From: Blautia obeum ATCC 29174
GTDB taxonomy: Bacteria > Bacillota > Clostridia > Lachnospirales > Lachnospiraceae
NCBI RefSeq assembly: GCF_025147765.1
Contig: NZ_CP102265.1
Coordinates: forward strand, 2,171,001 to 2,235,000
Reading direction: 5' to 3'
DNA length: 64,000 bases
Part shown: in pieces, positions 9,505 through 18,108 of the stretch
How positions within the stretch are numbered: the stretch's first letter is position 1
How the letters are laid out: every line of letters starts with the position of its first letter
Program-made: the position numbers and the translations under genes
The notes under the pieces: generated by a model
What the model was told of the DNA's origin: nothing
Database searches by the model: none
The model's input: only the letters and a program-made list of their open reading frames with translations

Positions 9505-10228
9505 TCCGATATCCTCTTGGAGTTACCATTTTGCCATTTATTTCTTTTGTCTGGGAATTTCCGATAAATACTGTGGTGAACATATCAACCTGTCTATCTC
9601 GAAGTTCTTTCAATGTCATAACCTGATATTCTTCCCCTTCTCTTCCGATATTGCATACTGTTCCGCAAACTGTTTCCGGAGATTTGTACTGCATCATCAG
9701 ATCGCAGGCTTTCTGTAAATAATCATGGCGTTTTTTACTGGAGGGGTTATAGAGACAGATTACAAAATCCGCCTGAGATGCACCAAGAAGTCTTGCTTCA
9801 ATCTTTTCCCATGGAGTCAGAAGGTCACTTAAGCTGATCAGGCAGAAATCATGGATCAGCGGTGCACCAAGGACTGCCGCTCCGCCAAGTGCGGCTGTTA
9901 CTCCCGGAACGATCTCCAGTTCTACTTCCGGATATTTTTCTCCTACTTCATACATCAGTCCGGCCATACCATAGACTCCGGCATCACCACTGCAGATCAT
10001 GGAAACCCTTTTGCCTTTCATAGCCTCTTCAAAAGCCAGCACACATCTGTCCACTTCTTTTTTCATTGGTGTGGTCAGATATTCTTTATCTGGAAATGTA
10101 TCTTTGACAAGATCCACATATACCGTATATCCAATGATCGTATCACTGTCTTTCAAAGCATTCATTGCAATACCGGTCATCTGATCACAGCCTCCCGGTC
10201 CGATTCCAACTACATATATTTTATTCAA
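9497..10228 (-). CDS. cbiH: Cobalt-precorrin-3 C17-methyltransferase
   Basis: About 243 aa, SAM-dependent tetrapyrrole methylase of the CbiH/CobJ type, which methylates C17 and drives ring contraction in the anaerobic route. The N-terminus NKIYVVGIGPGGCDQMT is the SAM-loop motif, and GDAGVYGMAGL and IVPGVTAALGGAA follow. I choose TTG 10228 as start: it has a GGGAGG site 6 nt upstream and directly precedes the conserved NKIYVVG. It overlaps the cbiG stop by 8 bp. Confidence 0.93.
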   Translation of the reverse strand: MNKIYVVGIGPGGCDQMTGIAMNALKDSDTIIGYTVYVDLVKDTFPDKEYLTTPMKKEVDRCVLAFEEAMKGKRVSMICSGDAGVYGMAGLMYEVGEKYPEVELEIVPGVTAALGGAAVLGAPLIHDFCLISLSDLLTPWEKIEARLLGASQADFVICLYNPSSKKRHDYLQKACDLMMQYKSPETVCGTVCNIGREGEEYQVMTLKELRDRQVDMFTTVFIGNSQTKEINGKMVTPRGYRNV

Positions 10229-11264
10229 AATGAACCTCCCAGTTCCGGAGTGCAAGCGCGGTTGTCACGCCATTTCTCCCTGTCTTATTTTTGATCAGGC
10301 GGCCCTGCTCCGCACCCAGGACTGCACTTCGCTCACAGACATTATTCACGCCTGTGATCTTTTTTACAAATTCGGAAGGGGTAAATTCCCCCTCTGCATG
10401 ACTCAGCTCTTCTTCCTCAAATGTGATAAACGGGATTCTCCAGTCTTCTGCAAGTTTTTGAAGCCCCACTTCGTCTTTTTTGATGGAAATGCTTGTCAGC
10501 TTCTCTACTGCCTGGCTGTATATATCCGCGTCCGCCAGACAGACACTAGCTTCTTTTTCAATTACATCTGCTTCTTTATTCCTGCGGCAGCCCATTCCCA
10601 GTGTCACCACCCTGGGAATGATCTGCACCGTGGATGTAAACGGCTTACAGGTTGGATGAATGGTTACTGCAATTCCAATCTCCGGTTTATCCTGCGTGTC
10701 TTCCGAAGACTCTTCCAGGCCTTCCGGCAACTTTCCTGTCCATGGAAATTCACTGTAAAATCCGACAGGTTCTCCCGCAAGCAAGGCTGCCGAAACCTCC
10801 TTTGCCGCTTTCATATTCTGAATTCCACAGCAATTCTTTTTTGCAAAGACATCCACTGCAAAGCGATGATGAAGATCTGTCGCTGTCGTTACGACTGGAA
10901 CTGCACCCAGAAGCTCCGCAACTTCCAGAGTCAGTTCATTCGCACCGCCAAGATGTCCTGATAACAGAGATATCACAAACTTTCCACATTCATCGATCAC
11001 CAGTACCGCCGGATCAGACTTCTTACTTGCTACGTAAGGTGCAATGCTGCGCACCGCGATTCCACAGGCTCCGACAAAAATAATCGCATCATCTGTCTCA
11101 AAATGGCGGCCTGCCCAGATTCCTGTACTTTCCGCAATCGAATCATCGAGATATTTACTTTTCTTATAAATTTCTGCCGTATAACCTTTGCCCTGAAGGT
11201 CTTTTTGCAGGTCTTCCGCAGTCATATATCCTGTAAGACTGAAACAAATGATTGAAATACGCAT
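10221..11264 (-). CDS. cbiG: Cobalt-precorrin-5A hydrolase
   Basis: 347 aa, CbiG family. It opens the delta-lactone of cobalt-precorrin-5A and releases the C20/methyl two-carbon unit as acetaldehyde. The central part shows FVGACGIAVRSIAPYVASKKSDPAVLVIDECGK split over a typical CbiG mid-region with LLSGHLGGANELT. The C-terminal CobE-like part has LGMGCRRNKEADVIE. It sits between cbiF and cbiH in the same operon; ATG follows GGAG. Confidence 0.94.
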   Translation of the reverse strand: MRISIICFSLTGYMTAEDLQKDLQGKGYTAEIYKKSKYLDDSIAESTGIWAGRHFETDDAIIFVGACGIAVRSIAPYVASKKSDPAVLVIDECGKFVISLLSGHLGGANELTLEVAELLGAVPVVTTATDLHHRFAVDVFAKKNCCGIQNMKAAKEVSAALLAGEPVGFYSEFPWTGKLPEGLEESSEDTQDKPEIGIAVTIHPTCKPFTSTVQIIPRVVTLGMGCRRNKEADVIEKEASVCLADADIYSQAVEKLTSISIKKDEVGLQKLAEDWRIPFITFEEEELSHAEGEFTPSEFVKKITGVNNVCERSAVLGAEQGRLIKNKTGRNGVTTALALRNWEVHFE

Positions 11265-11306
11265 TATTTAATTCTCCATTTAGATCGGATTATTTACTGC
11301 GCGTTC

Positions 11307-12065
11307 TCACTCTGTTGCTTCACGGAATTCGGTAGTGAATCCCGGATCATACAGTTTTGAGCGATCATAGTGAGCTGCTTTTACAGAATCCCCGATGATC
11401 ATCAGTGCAGTCTTTGTGATATTGTTTTCTGCAGCAGTCTGTGCAAGCGTGCCTACTGTGCAGACAAATTTCTTCTCATCCGGCCAGGTTGCCTTGTATA
11501 CAATTGCCGCCGGCGTATCAGCTGTATATCCGCCTTCGATCAGTCTGCGGCTGAGTTCTTCCAGCATACCGGTGCTTAAGAAAACGACCATCGTTGCCTG
11601 ATGAGCTGCAAATGACTGAATGCTTTCTTTGGATGGAACCGGTGTACGGCCTTCCATTCTTGTGATGATCACACTCTGTGAGATATCCGGCAGAGTATAT
11701 TCCAGATTCAGGGCACTTGCCGCACCGCAGAACGCACTGACACCAGGACAATAGTCATACATAATGCCCTTCTCATCCAGAATATCCATCTGCTCACGGA
11801 TTGCACCGTAAATACAAGGATCACCTGTATGAAGACGCACAGTCATCTTCCCTTCTGCTTCTGCTCTCTCCATAACGGAGATGACTTCTTCCAGTGTCAT
11901 CTTCGCACTGTTATGAATCGTACAAACATCCTTGCTGTATTCCAGCAGCTGCGGATTTACCAGCGAACCTGCATAGATGATCACATCTGCCTCCTCCAGA
12001 TACTGTTTACCTCTGACTGTGATAAGATCCGGTGATCCCGGTCCTGCTCCAACAAAATGTACCAT
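11307..12065 (-). CDS. cbiF: Cobalt-precorrin-4 C11-methyltransferase
   Basis: 252 aa, tetrapyrrole methylase. The N-terminus MVHFVGAGPGSPDLITVRG and the HTGDPCIYGAIREQMD and CPGVSAFCGAASAL segments identify the CbiF/CobM group, which methylates C11. It uses SAM. ATG follows AAGGAGAA. The gaps to cbiD (39 bp) and cbiG (42 bp) are short, consistent with one transcript. Confidence 0.94.
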   Translation of the reverse strand: MVHFVGAGPGSPDLITVRGKQYLEEADVIIYAGSLVNPQLLEYSKDVCTIHNSAKMTLEEVISVMERAEAEGKMTVRLHTGDPCIYGAIREQMDILDEKGIMYDYCPGVSAFCGAASALNLEYTLPDISQSVIITRMEGRTPVPSKESIQSFAAHQATMVVFLSTGMLEELSRRLIEGGYTADTPAAIVYKATWPDEKKFVCTVGTLAQTAAENNITKTALMIIGDSVKAAHYDRSKLYDPGFTTEFREATE

Positions 12066-12104
12066 GTTTTTATTCTCCTTTTTTATATATAATTGTTTAA
12101 TTTG

Positions 12105-13268
12105 TCATTTACTCTCAGCTGAATTTATTTTACGGATCAGTTCTTCTGCATGCTCTGTCTGGCCAAGATATCCAAATTCATTGGAAAAGATCACTGCACC
12201 CAGAAGGATCTGCTGATAAGAACGATGATCCAGATAAAACTGGATATGTCGGGTCACATCCTCCATCGCTTTCTGTAAAATATGATAACGATCAAGCACA
12301 TGCAGGGCCTCATCCGTCGTGTTGCATGCCAGAATCTCTCTGGCACATTCCAGATCTGCTCCGGAGCGTATTGCTGCCGCACACAGAACCTCCATACGTC
12401 CGTCTGCGCTGTGTGAATGTGTATTCATGATTCCGGCAGCAACTTTGACAAATTTGCCAATATGCGAAATAAAAAGAATCCCCTTTACTCCCATGTTCAC
12501 TGCCATATCAATGGTTTCACCTACATAATTACTGCACTTGATGTTTTTTTCAAAAGGAAGATCCATATGCTCCCGAAGGTAATCTGCCCCATAATTTCCC
12601 GGAGTCACGATCAGATACTGTTCCCCCTGTGAAAAATGCTGTTTCATTTCTACCTGAATACTCTGAATCAAGGCTTTCTCACTCATAGGTTCTACGATAC
12701 CGGACGTTCCAAGAATAGAGATGCCACCCTGGATTCCCAGACGGGGATTAAAAGTCTTTTTCGCGATCTTTTCACCTTCTGGAACAGAAATCGTTACTTT
12801 CAGGCCACCCTCATAGTGGTATCGATCTGCTGCATCCTCCACTGCTTTCAGGATCATGGCCTTTGGTACAGGATTGATTGCTGCTTCTCCCACTTTCTGT
12901 GAAAGTCCCGGACGCGTCACTCTTCCGACACCTTTCCCTCCATCGACCGTAATCTCAGAGGATTTCGGACATTTTTCCACTCTGGCATAGACCAGAATTC
13001 CATTCGTCGTATCCGGATCATCCCCCGCATCTTTACGTACTGCGCAGATCACTGTATCTTTTTCCATACAGACGTCATGCAATTCCAGATGGAGAAGAAT
13101 TCCCTTTGGTGTCATAAGATCTGTCTCGTTCTGTTTCTGACCTCCGAGAAGCATTTCCGTGGCACCTTTTGCAGCTCCCGCTGCACAGGATCCGGTCGTA
13201 TAGCCGAAATGAAGTTTCTTTTGATTTTTAATTACATAATAATCTTCCAGTCCTGTTTTATGTGCCAT
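12105..13268 (-). CDS. cbiD: Cobalt-precorrin-5B C1-methyltransferase
   Basis: About 387 aa, CbiD family, which methylates C1 in the anaerobic pathway. The motifs FGYTTGSCAAGAAKGA near the N-terminus, then DDPDTTNGI and GGKGVGRVTRPGL, are diagnostic. I place the start at ATG 13268, preceded by GGAGGAAGTT. An upstream in-frame ATG at 13292 would lie upstream of the predicted transcription start near 13289. This is the first gene of the operon. Confidence 0.95.
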   Translation of the reverse strand: MAHKTGLEDYYVIKNQKKLHFGYTTGSCAAGAAKGATEMLLGGQKQNETDLMTPKGILLHLELHDVCMEKDTVICAVRKDAGDDPDTTNGILVYARVEKCPKSSEITVDGGKGVGRVTRPGLSQKVGEAAINPVPKAMILKAVEDAADRYHYEGGLKVTISVPEGEKIAKKTFNPRLGIQGGISILGTSGIVEPMSEKALIQSIQVEMKQHFSQGEQYLIVTPGNYGADYLREHMDLPFEKNIKCSNYVGETIDMAVNMGVKGILFISHIGKFVKVAAGIMNTHSHSADGRMEVLCAAAIRSGADLECAREILACNTTDEALHVLDRYHILQKAMEDVTRHIQFYLDHRSYQQILLGAVIFSNEFGYLGQTEHAEELIRKINSAESK

Positions 13269-13295
13269 AACTTCCTCCTTCACATATGTCATTTT

Positions 13296-13324
13296 ATTAT
13301 ATTATTTTGCCAAAAAAATGTCAA
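13296..13324 (-). promoter_or_regulatory. Perfect consensus sigma-70/SigA promoter of the cobalamin operon
   Basis: On the minus strand -35 TTGACA (13319-13324) and -10 TATAAT (13296-13301) are both perfect matches, with a 17-bp spacer. Transcription should start near 13289, giving a leader of only about 20 nt before the cbiD ATG. There is no room for a cobalamin riboswitch. Confidence 0.85.
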
Positions 13325-13391
13325 TGAAACACCCTTTAATTAATCTTACATTCCTCATTTATCCGGAATACCTTTTAAAATATTTCTGCAC

Positions 13392-13420
13392 AAAAAAACC
13401 AGCCCACTTTCGGACTGGTC
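13392..13420 (-). terminator. Terminator downstream of the L,D-transpeptidase gene
   Basis: Arms 13398-13405 and 13412-13419 form an 8-bp stem (ACCAGTCC/GGGCTGGT on the minus strand, one G-U) with a 6-nt loop, followed on the minus strand by seven T. It separates this gene from the cbi promoter. Confidence 0.8.
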
Positions 13421-13441
13421 TTTTGCATTTTATGTATCTTT

Positions 13442-14884
13442 TTAATAAATAATGATCGGATATCCTCCGTCAATCGTATTATAGATCAGTGCTGCCTGAT
13501 CTGTCGGAAGGTTGATACAGCCATGACTTCCGGCGCCACTTTTATATCGGTTTCCTCCGAAAGAAGACTGCCAGGATGCATCATGAAGCCCCTGCCCATA
13601 TACAAATGGCATCCAGTAATTTACTTTTACGTTGTATCCATATTCCTGACTGCTCAGGTTATATGGACTTGCCTTGTAGGCAATCGGCCATGCTCCTCTG
13701 TATGTCTCCCTGCCGGCTTTTGGTGCTCCACTGACGATATCTGTTTCTGTCACAAGTGCTCCATCTTTGTACAGCCACAGATGCTGGTTATCCAGACTTA
13801 CTTCTATATAGCTTCCGTTCAGATCATCTGCACCGTTACGCTGCATGCCACTGATGCTGTATACCGGATCTCGTGTAACTGCAGTACCACTCGCAAGATC
13901 TGTCAGCAACTGCTGCACTTCTCCATCCTGATCAATCTGAAATCCATATTCATTATCGGATACCGTGACATCATTTCCATAGGATGTGTGGAATGTACGT
14001 GGAACATAGATGGTATTATACTTCGCTGCAAGATTCTGTACATAAGACTTCACTGCTTCCTGATCAATATTCAGGCTGTCATCTGTAATCTGCAGCCATG
14101 TCTCGATTGTTCCTGCATCAATTACTTCCGTCGTACTTCCCAATGTATATGTAACTGTAGTACTGCGATATTTATTCAACTGATCATTCAGTCCTGTAAC
14201 TTTATTCTGCATTTCATCAGAAACCGTTACAGACGGCTGCTGATAAACATTTGTATCCAATGTGATCTGAATATCCCCACCAAGAAGCTTCAGCCGAAAA
14301 TTATCATCCAGCATCTGATCTACATAGCTTTGAAGTCTGGTCTCATCAATTTTATTTCCCTGCACATCATTGACCAGAACAAACTGCTTCTGCTGTTCGT
14401 CATACTGAACCGCTGCATCCACGGATGCCGTACGCTCTTTACCTCCAAAATTAGAAGACGCAAGAGCTTTCTTTTCCTGTTCTTCATCCTTCTGGATCTG
14501 ATATGCGATCTTGTAATCTTCCTGCGTGGCAAAGATCTTTCTGTTTGCTTCCCGCGTTGTCTGCAATTCTGTAAGCTCACTTTTAAGTGCTGACTCATCC
14601 AGATCATATCCAAGTTCACTCACCGTTGTCTGATAGACATCCGAGCCACCTTCTTTGAACTGTACCTTACGGCTGCGAAAAGCATCCAGAAGCTTCTGTT
14701 CTGCCTTATCTGCCGTCAGCGTGGAAACATCCATCCCGTAAATAGATATTTTTCTTCCAAGTGTATTGGTATCTGCAATATGTATGTAAGTAAAAAGCCC
14801 CGCCGTAAGAACAACCACACCTCCGATACATGCGCCCAATATGATTTTCTTTACTTTTCTGCTGAGCTTAAATTTGTCTGCCAT
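13442..14884 (-). CDS. Membrane-anchored L,D-transpeptidase (YkuD domain, N-terminal peptidoglycan-binding-like domain)
   Basis: 480 aa. Residues 1-13 are basic, and about 14-34 form one membrane segment (IILGACIGGVVVLTAGLFTY), so the rest should be outside the cell. The middle contains a repeated domain of the type found before YkuD domains in Clostridia. The C-terminus has the YkuD signature SHGCINLP, with catalytic Cys456 and His454. Such enzymes make 3-3 cross-links in peptidoglycan or attach proteins to it. It is monocistronic, with its own terminator. Confidence 0.9.
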   Translation of the reverse strand: MADKFKLSRKVKKIILGACIGGVVVLTAGLFTYIHIADTNTLGRKISIYGMDVSTLTADKAEQKLLDAFRSRKVQFKEGGSDVYQTTVSELGYDLDESALKSELTELQTTREANRKIFATQEDYKIAYQIQKDEEQEKKALASSNFGGKERTASVDAAVQYDEQQKQFVLVNDVQGNKIDETRLQSYVDQMLDDNFRLKLLGGDIQITLDTNVYQQPSVTVSDEMQNKVTGLNDQLNKYRSTTVTYTLGSTTEVIDAGTIETWLQITDDSLNIDQEAVKSYVQNLAAKYNTIYVPRTFHTSYGNDVTVSDNEYGFQIDQDGEVQQLLTDLASGTAVTRDPVYSISGMQRNGADDLNGSYIEVSLDNQHLWLYKDGALVTETDIVSGAPKAGRETYRGAWPIAYKASPYNLSSQEYGYNVKVNYWMPFVYGQGLHDASWQSSFGGNRYKSGAGSHGCINLPTDQAALIYNTIDGGYPIIIY

Positions 14885-15014
14885 AATCTCTTTCCTCTTA
14901 TCTGCTGTATTGTCAATTTATGCACATATTCTGATTCTTATTATATTACAAAGAAAAATGGACTTCTGTAATCTGAGATTTCTGTTTATCTCTGGAAATA
15001 AATTATTTTACCTT

Positions 15015-16004
15015 TTAATAACCAGAACTCTTCTCATAAGGTGTTGTATAGATTTTCAGGAATTTATCATATTCTTTGTTACTGTAAAAATATCTTCTGT
15101 TATGACGGCTGATATCAAGGCAGTCAAAACCCTTTCTTTTGAGCAGTCTGTATGTCTTTTCATATGCACTTCCTGTCATTGTATTTAACTGCCACAGTGA
15201 AAAATTAAGCGCCCAATTAACAAATGCCCTTTCTAAGGTATCGTATAAACCTCTGTCTTTTAGCTCCTTTTGCATAGCCAAAAGCGCAATATAGAAACAA
15301 TCCCATGATTTCTCTCTTGTACGCGACAGAGATGTTCTGACATTGACTCTCTGATGGATCAAGACCTCATCTACTGTAGAAATTCTGGAAGCACAGGCAA
15401 GCGCAATAAAAACAAAGAGCATATCATTTGTTGTTCGAAGATTCTGATACTTGATTCCCAATCTCCTGACATACTCCCTCTGGTATAATTTATCCCATGG
15501 CCAGCCATTAAACATTCTAAAAATATTATTTCTTACATTTTCATCAGTTGCTGCAAACGGCTCTTTTTCCGGAAAATACTGCTTCCGAAATGCCCATGTG
15601 CATTTTTTGTATACTTTCTCTGTATGATCATAGAGGTCTGCATTAAACACACATACTTCTGCCTCTGTTTCTTCCGCTCTGTCATATGCGGCTTTCAGCA
15701 TATTTTTCTCAAAGAAATCATCTGCATCCAGAAAAGCCAGGTATTTTCCTCTTGCAACATCCATTCCATTATTTCTGGCTGCTCCTGCTCCCTGATTTTC
15801 CTGATGAATGACTCTGATCCTGGCATCTGCTTTTTCGAATTCTTTCAGAATTACCAGTGATCCATCTGTTGACCCATCATCCACACAGATAATTTCAATC
15901 TCTCTCAGAGTCTGCTTCAGCAGGCTGTTTAATCCGTCTTTTAAGAATTCTGCCGCATTGTATACCGGAATTATCACCGAAACCGCAGGTATATCATTAC
16001 TCAT
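15015..16004 (-). CDS. Family 2 glycosyltransferase
   Basis: 329 aa. The GT-A domain occupies about residues 8-230, with VSVIIPVYNAAEFL, IICVDDGSTDGS and the DXD-like YLAFLDADDFFEK. The acceptor and sugar cannot be read from sequence. It is the last of three same-strand glycosyltransferase-like genes and starts 16 bp after the preceding one, with an AAGGGGAA ribosome site. No membrane segment is visible, so it is probably a cytoplasmic-face enzyme of surface polysaccharide or glycolipid synthesis. Confidence 0.88.
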   Translation of the reverse strand: MSNDIPAVSVIIPVYNAAEFLKDGLNSLLKQTLREIEIICVDDGSTDGSLVILKEFEKADARIRVIHQENQGAGAARNNGMDVARGKYLAFLDADDFFEKNMLKAAYDRAEETEAEVCVFNADLYDHTEKVYKKCTWAFRKQYFPEKEPFAATDENVRNNIFRMFNGWPWDKLYQREYVRRLGIKYQNLRTTNDMLFVFIALACASRISTVDEVLIHQRVNVRTSLSRTREKSWDCFYIALLAMQKELKDRGLYDTLERAFVNWALNFSLWQLNTMTGSAYEKTYRLLKRKGFDCLDISRHNRRYFYSNKEYDKFLKIYTTPYEKSSGY

Positions 16005-16020
16005 ATCTATTCCCCTTTGA

Positions 16021-17163
16021 TTAATGCAACATTTTTTTCAGCTTTCGCGGAACAAAGGTAATTGCTCTTCCAATTTTTAAAGATGAAGAATTTTCCATGT
16101 CATCTATTTTTTTCTGAAGCTTTGTCACCTTGTTTTCGCTTTTTTTCAATGCCTTCGCCAGTTCTGCTTCGTTTCCAAACCTGAGTAGTTCTTTTCGAAA
16201 TGTTTCATCAAAAAAAGCATCCATATCATCTACTAATCGATTGATATCTGTCCATTCTTTTTCCGTAAAATATTTTTTGTCAAAAAGTCCCCTGTTCTTC
16301 GCCTCTGAAAGTTCTTTATGCATCCTCTCCAAAAAAGCATATTTGAATTCCATTGTAAGTCTGAACAGATTCCACCGATAAGATATATATTTCAAAGATA
16401 TAACCGGTTTCTCCAGTTCTTCTTTTAGCTCCGGTCGTTTTTCAAGAAATTCTTCAATAGATTTAAATTCATCACAGATACAATATATTTTGGCAGCCGC
16501 TTTTACCGATGAATTTGCATTATCTGTGCGATAATGAAGGTAGGCATCACGAACCAGCAATGCTCTTTCCGCACTTGCCCATACTTTAAACGCAAACCCT
16601 GTATCCTGATAGGAAGCACCCGGTGTTTCCGCAAAAGATACATGATTTTCCAACAGCCATTCTCTCCGATAAATCCCGCTCCAGATACATGGTCTCACAC
16701 GAAAGATTTCCGGATGTTCCACCGGTCTGAACACCCTATCATACAGATCATATTCTTTTAGCACTTCATAATATGTGCTCTGAGGTTCCGGCTGCGATAC
16801 ATAAGAATAATAGTTTGATTTCACAACATCTGCATGATTTTCTTTTGCTGCTTTATATAATTCATCAAACATATTAAGATCTGCAAAATCATCCGTTTCA
16901 ATAATGCCTATATATTCTCCTGTCGCATTTTGAAGTCCAACATTCATACTATGTCCGTACCCCGAATTCGCTTTATGGATCACTTTGATACGATTGTCTT
17001 TCTGCGCATATTCATCCAGAATATTCCCTGTTGAATCTCTGGATCCATCATCTATGCAAATAATCTCTATGTCCTTTAAAGTCTGATTTACTACACTGTC
17101 CATGCATTCTTTTAAAAATTTTTCAACATTGCATGCCGGCATTAGTATGGATACTTTTGCCAT
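16021..17163 (-). CDS. Family 2 glycosyltransferase with C-terminal coiled-coil
   Basis: About 380 aa. GT-A signatures: MAKVSILMPACNVEKFL, IICIDDGSRDSTG and IGIIETDDFADL. The C-terminal 60 residues are charged and heptad-like (SENKVTKLQKKIDDMENS), suggesting a short coiled coil before a basic tail. Start ATG 17163 follows AGGAGG at 8 nt; an upstream in-frame Met at 17229 has no ribosome site. Substrate unknown. Confidence 0.87.
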   Translation of the reverse strand: MAKVSILMPACNVEKFLKECMDSVVNQTLKDIEIICIDDGSRDSTGNILDEYAQKDNRIKVIHKANSGYGHSMNVGLQNATGEYIGIIETDDFADLNMFDELYKAAKENHADVVKSNYYSYVSQPEPQSTYYEVLKEYDLYDRVFRPVEHPEIFRVRPCIWSGIYRREWLLENHVSFAETPGASYQDTGFAFKVWASAERALLVRDAYLHYRTDNANSSVKAAAKIYCICDEFKSIEEFLEKRPELKEELEKPVISLKYISYRWNLFRLTMEFKYAFLERMHKELSEAKNRGLFDKKYFTEKEWTDINRLVDDMDAFFDETFRKELLRFGNEAELAKALKKSENKVTKLQKKIDDMENSSSLKIGRAITFVPRKLKKMLH

Positions 17164-17186
17164 CTTCCATTCCTCCTGATCTGTCA

Positions 17187-17900
17187 TTATCTTGCACGAA
17201 GCTTTCGAATGATTGCTATGCCTGTACATTTTATTCCGTTTTTTCTCATATACCTGAATATCTTTTTCACCAAATACCCCGGTGTCGTTAATACCTGCAG
17301 CATTTTGCCCACACCGGATGGTTCTGTTATTCTCTTATAAAGATAAATATCATTTACGCAAAAAACTCTTTCAGCCTTCAACAGAATACGTTTTACAAAG
17401 CATCTATCTGTATCTATTCTATTATGAAAGTCCGTTTTTTCCCCGATAAGTAAATCTTTTTTCAAAATCTGCATGGATACGGGCGGTAATATATCCTTAT
17501 TCTTTTTCAGCTGATTTCGCATTTCTTTCCCTGTTATTACCTGCGCGTAAGAGCCGCATCTGTAAAATTCATCTGAAAGATTTTTATATCGTTTCGCGAG
17601 TTTTGTATTTTCATAAAAAACTGCCCCGGAAAACAGCAGAATATCCAGATGTTTCGTCTCACATATATTCCACAACTCTTCCAAAGCAAATGAAGTGAGC
17701 AAATCCCCACTATTCATAAAATACAGATATTTCCCCTCTGCTTTATTTAATACTTCGTCCCCGCGTGTTATCTGGCCGGGCTTTGTCTGATCGATTATCT
17801 CGATATCATTTACGATTGACTGCGCTGAAAGTGAATCCAGCGTTTCTTCCATATATTTATCTGTATCACCTGCAGAAATAATTACCGTAATTTTTTTCAT
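17187..17900 (-). CDS. Degenerate family 2 glycosyltransferase-like protein
   Basis: About 237 aa. The beginning (MKKITVIISAGDTDKYMEETLDSL) and the pattern KAEGKYLYFMNSGDLL fit a GT-A fold, but the usual DDGS and DXD/DADD signatures are missing, replaced by IIDQTKP and NSGD. It could be an inactive or very divergent transferase. It is first of three same-strand glycosyltransferase-like genes, and the next gene starts 23 bp on. Start ATG 17900 is chosen over Met 17921 because the conserved beta-strand begins there. Confidence 0.65.
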   Translation of the reverse strand: MKKITVIISAGDTDKYMEETLDSLSAQSIVNDIEIIDQTKPGQITRGDEVLNKAEGKYLYFMNSGDLLTSFALEELWNICETKHLDILLFSGAVFYENTKLAKRYKNLSDEFYRCGSYAQVITGKEMRNQLKKNKDILPPVSMQILKKDLLIGEKTDFHNRIDTDRCFVKRILLKAERVFCVNDIYLYKRITEPSGVGKMLQVLTTPGYLVKKIFRYMRKNGIKCTGIAIIRKLRAR

Positions 17901-18108
17901 AATCCTAATCTCATACACCATTTCGTTTTTTCAATATTTATAGCATACTTTGTTTACTATTTAATTGCAATCATTTTCCATGATATTTTTTCAGTCCTCT
18001 GTCGAATAACTGCCCCAAATATTAATTTTCTGTCACAAACCCATAATTTTTACACCGGACAGCAATTTTGTGATAGGATAATTTTATTATGAAATGAAGG
18101 AGAAGATT

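Noticed and set aside
13269..13441. Cobalamin riboswitch upstream of cbiD
   Set aside because: The perfect promoter leaves only about 20 nt of leader, and the rest of the gap is taken by the terminator of the next gene; no B12-box-like conserved segment is present.
13523..14593. 356-codon open frame opposite the L,D-transpeptidase gene
   Set aside because: Ile/Cys-rich translation without a ribosome site; produced by codon bias of the real gene.
17187..17900. Pseudogene call for the degenerate glycosyltransferase
   Set aside because: The frame is intact with a plausible start and tight spacing to the next gene; motif loss alone is not proof of decay.
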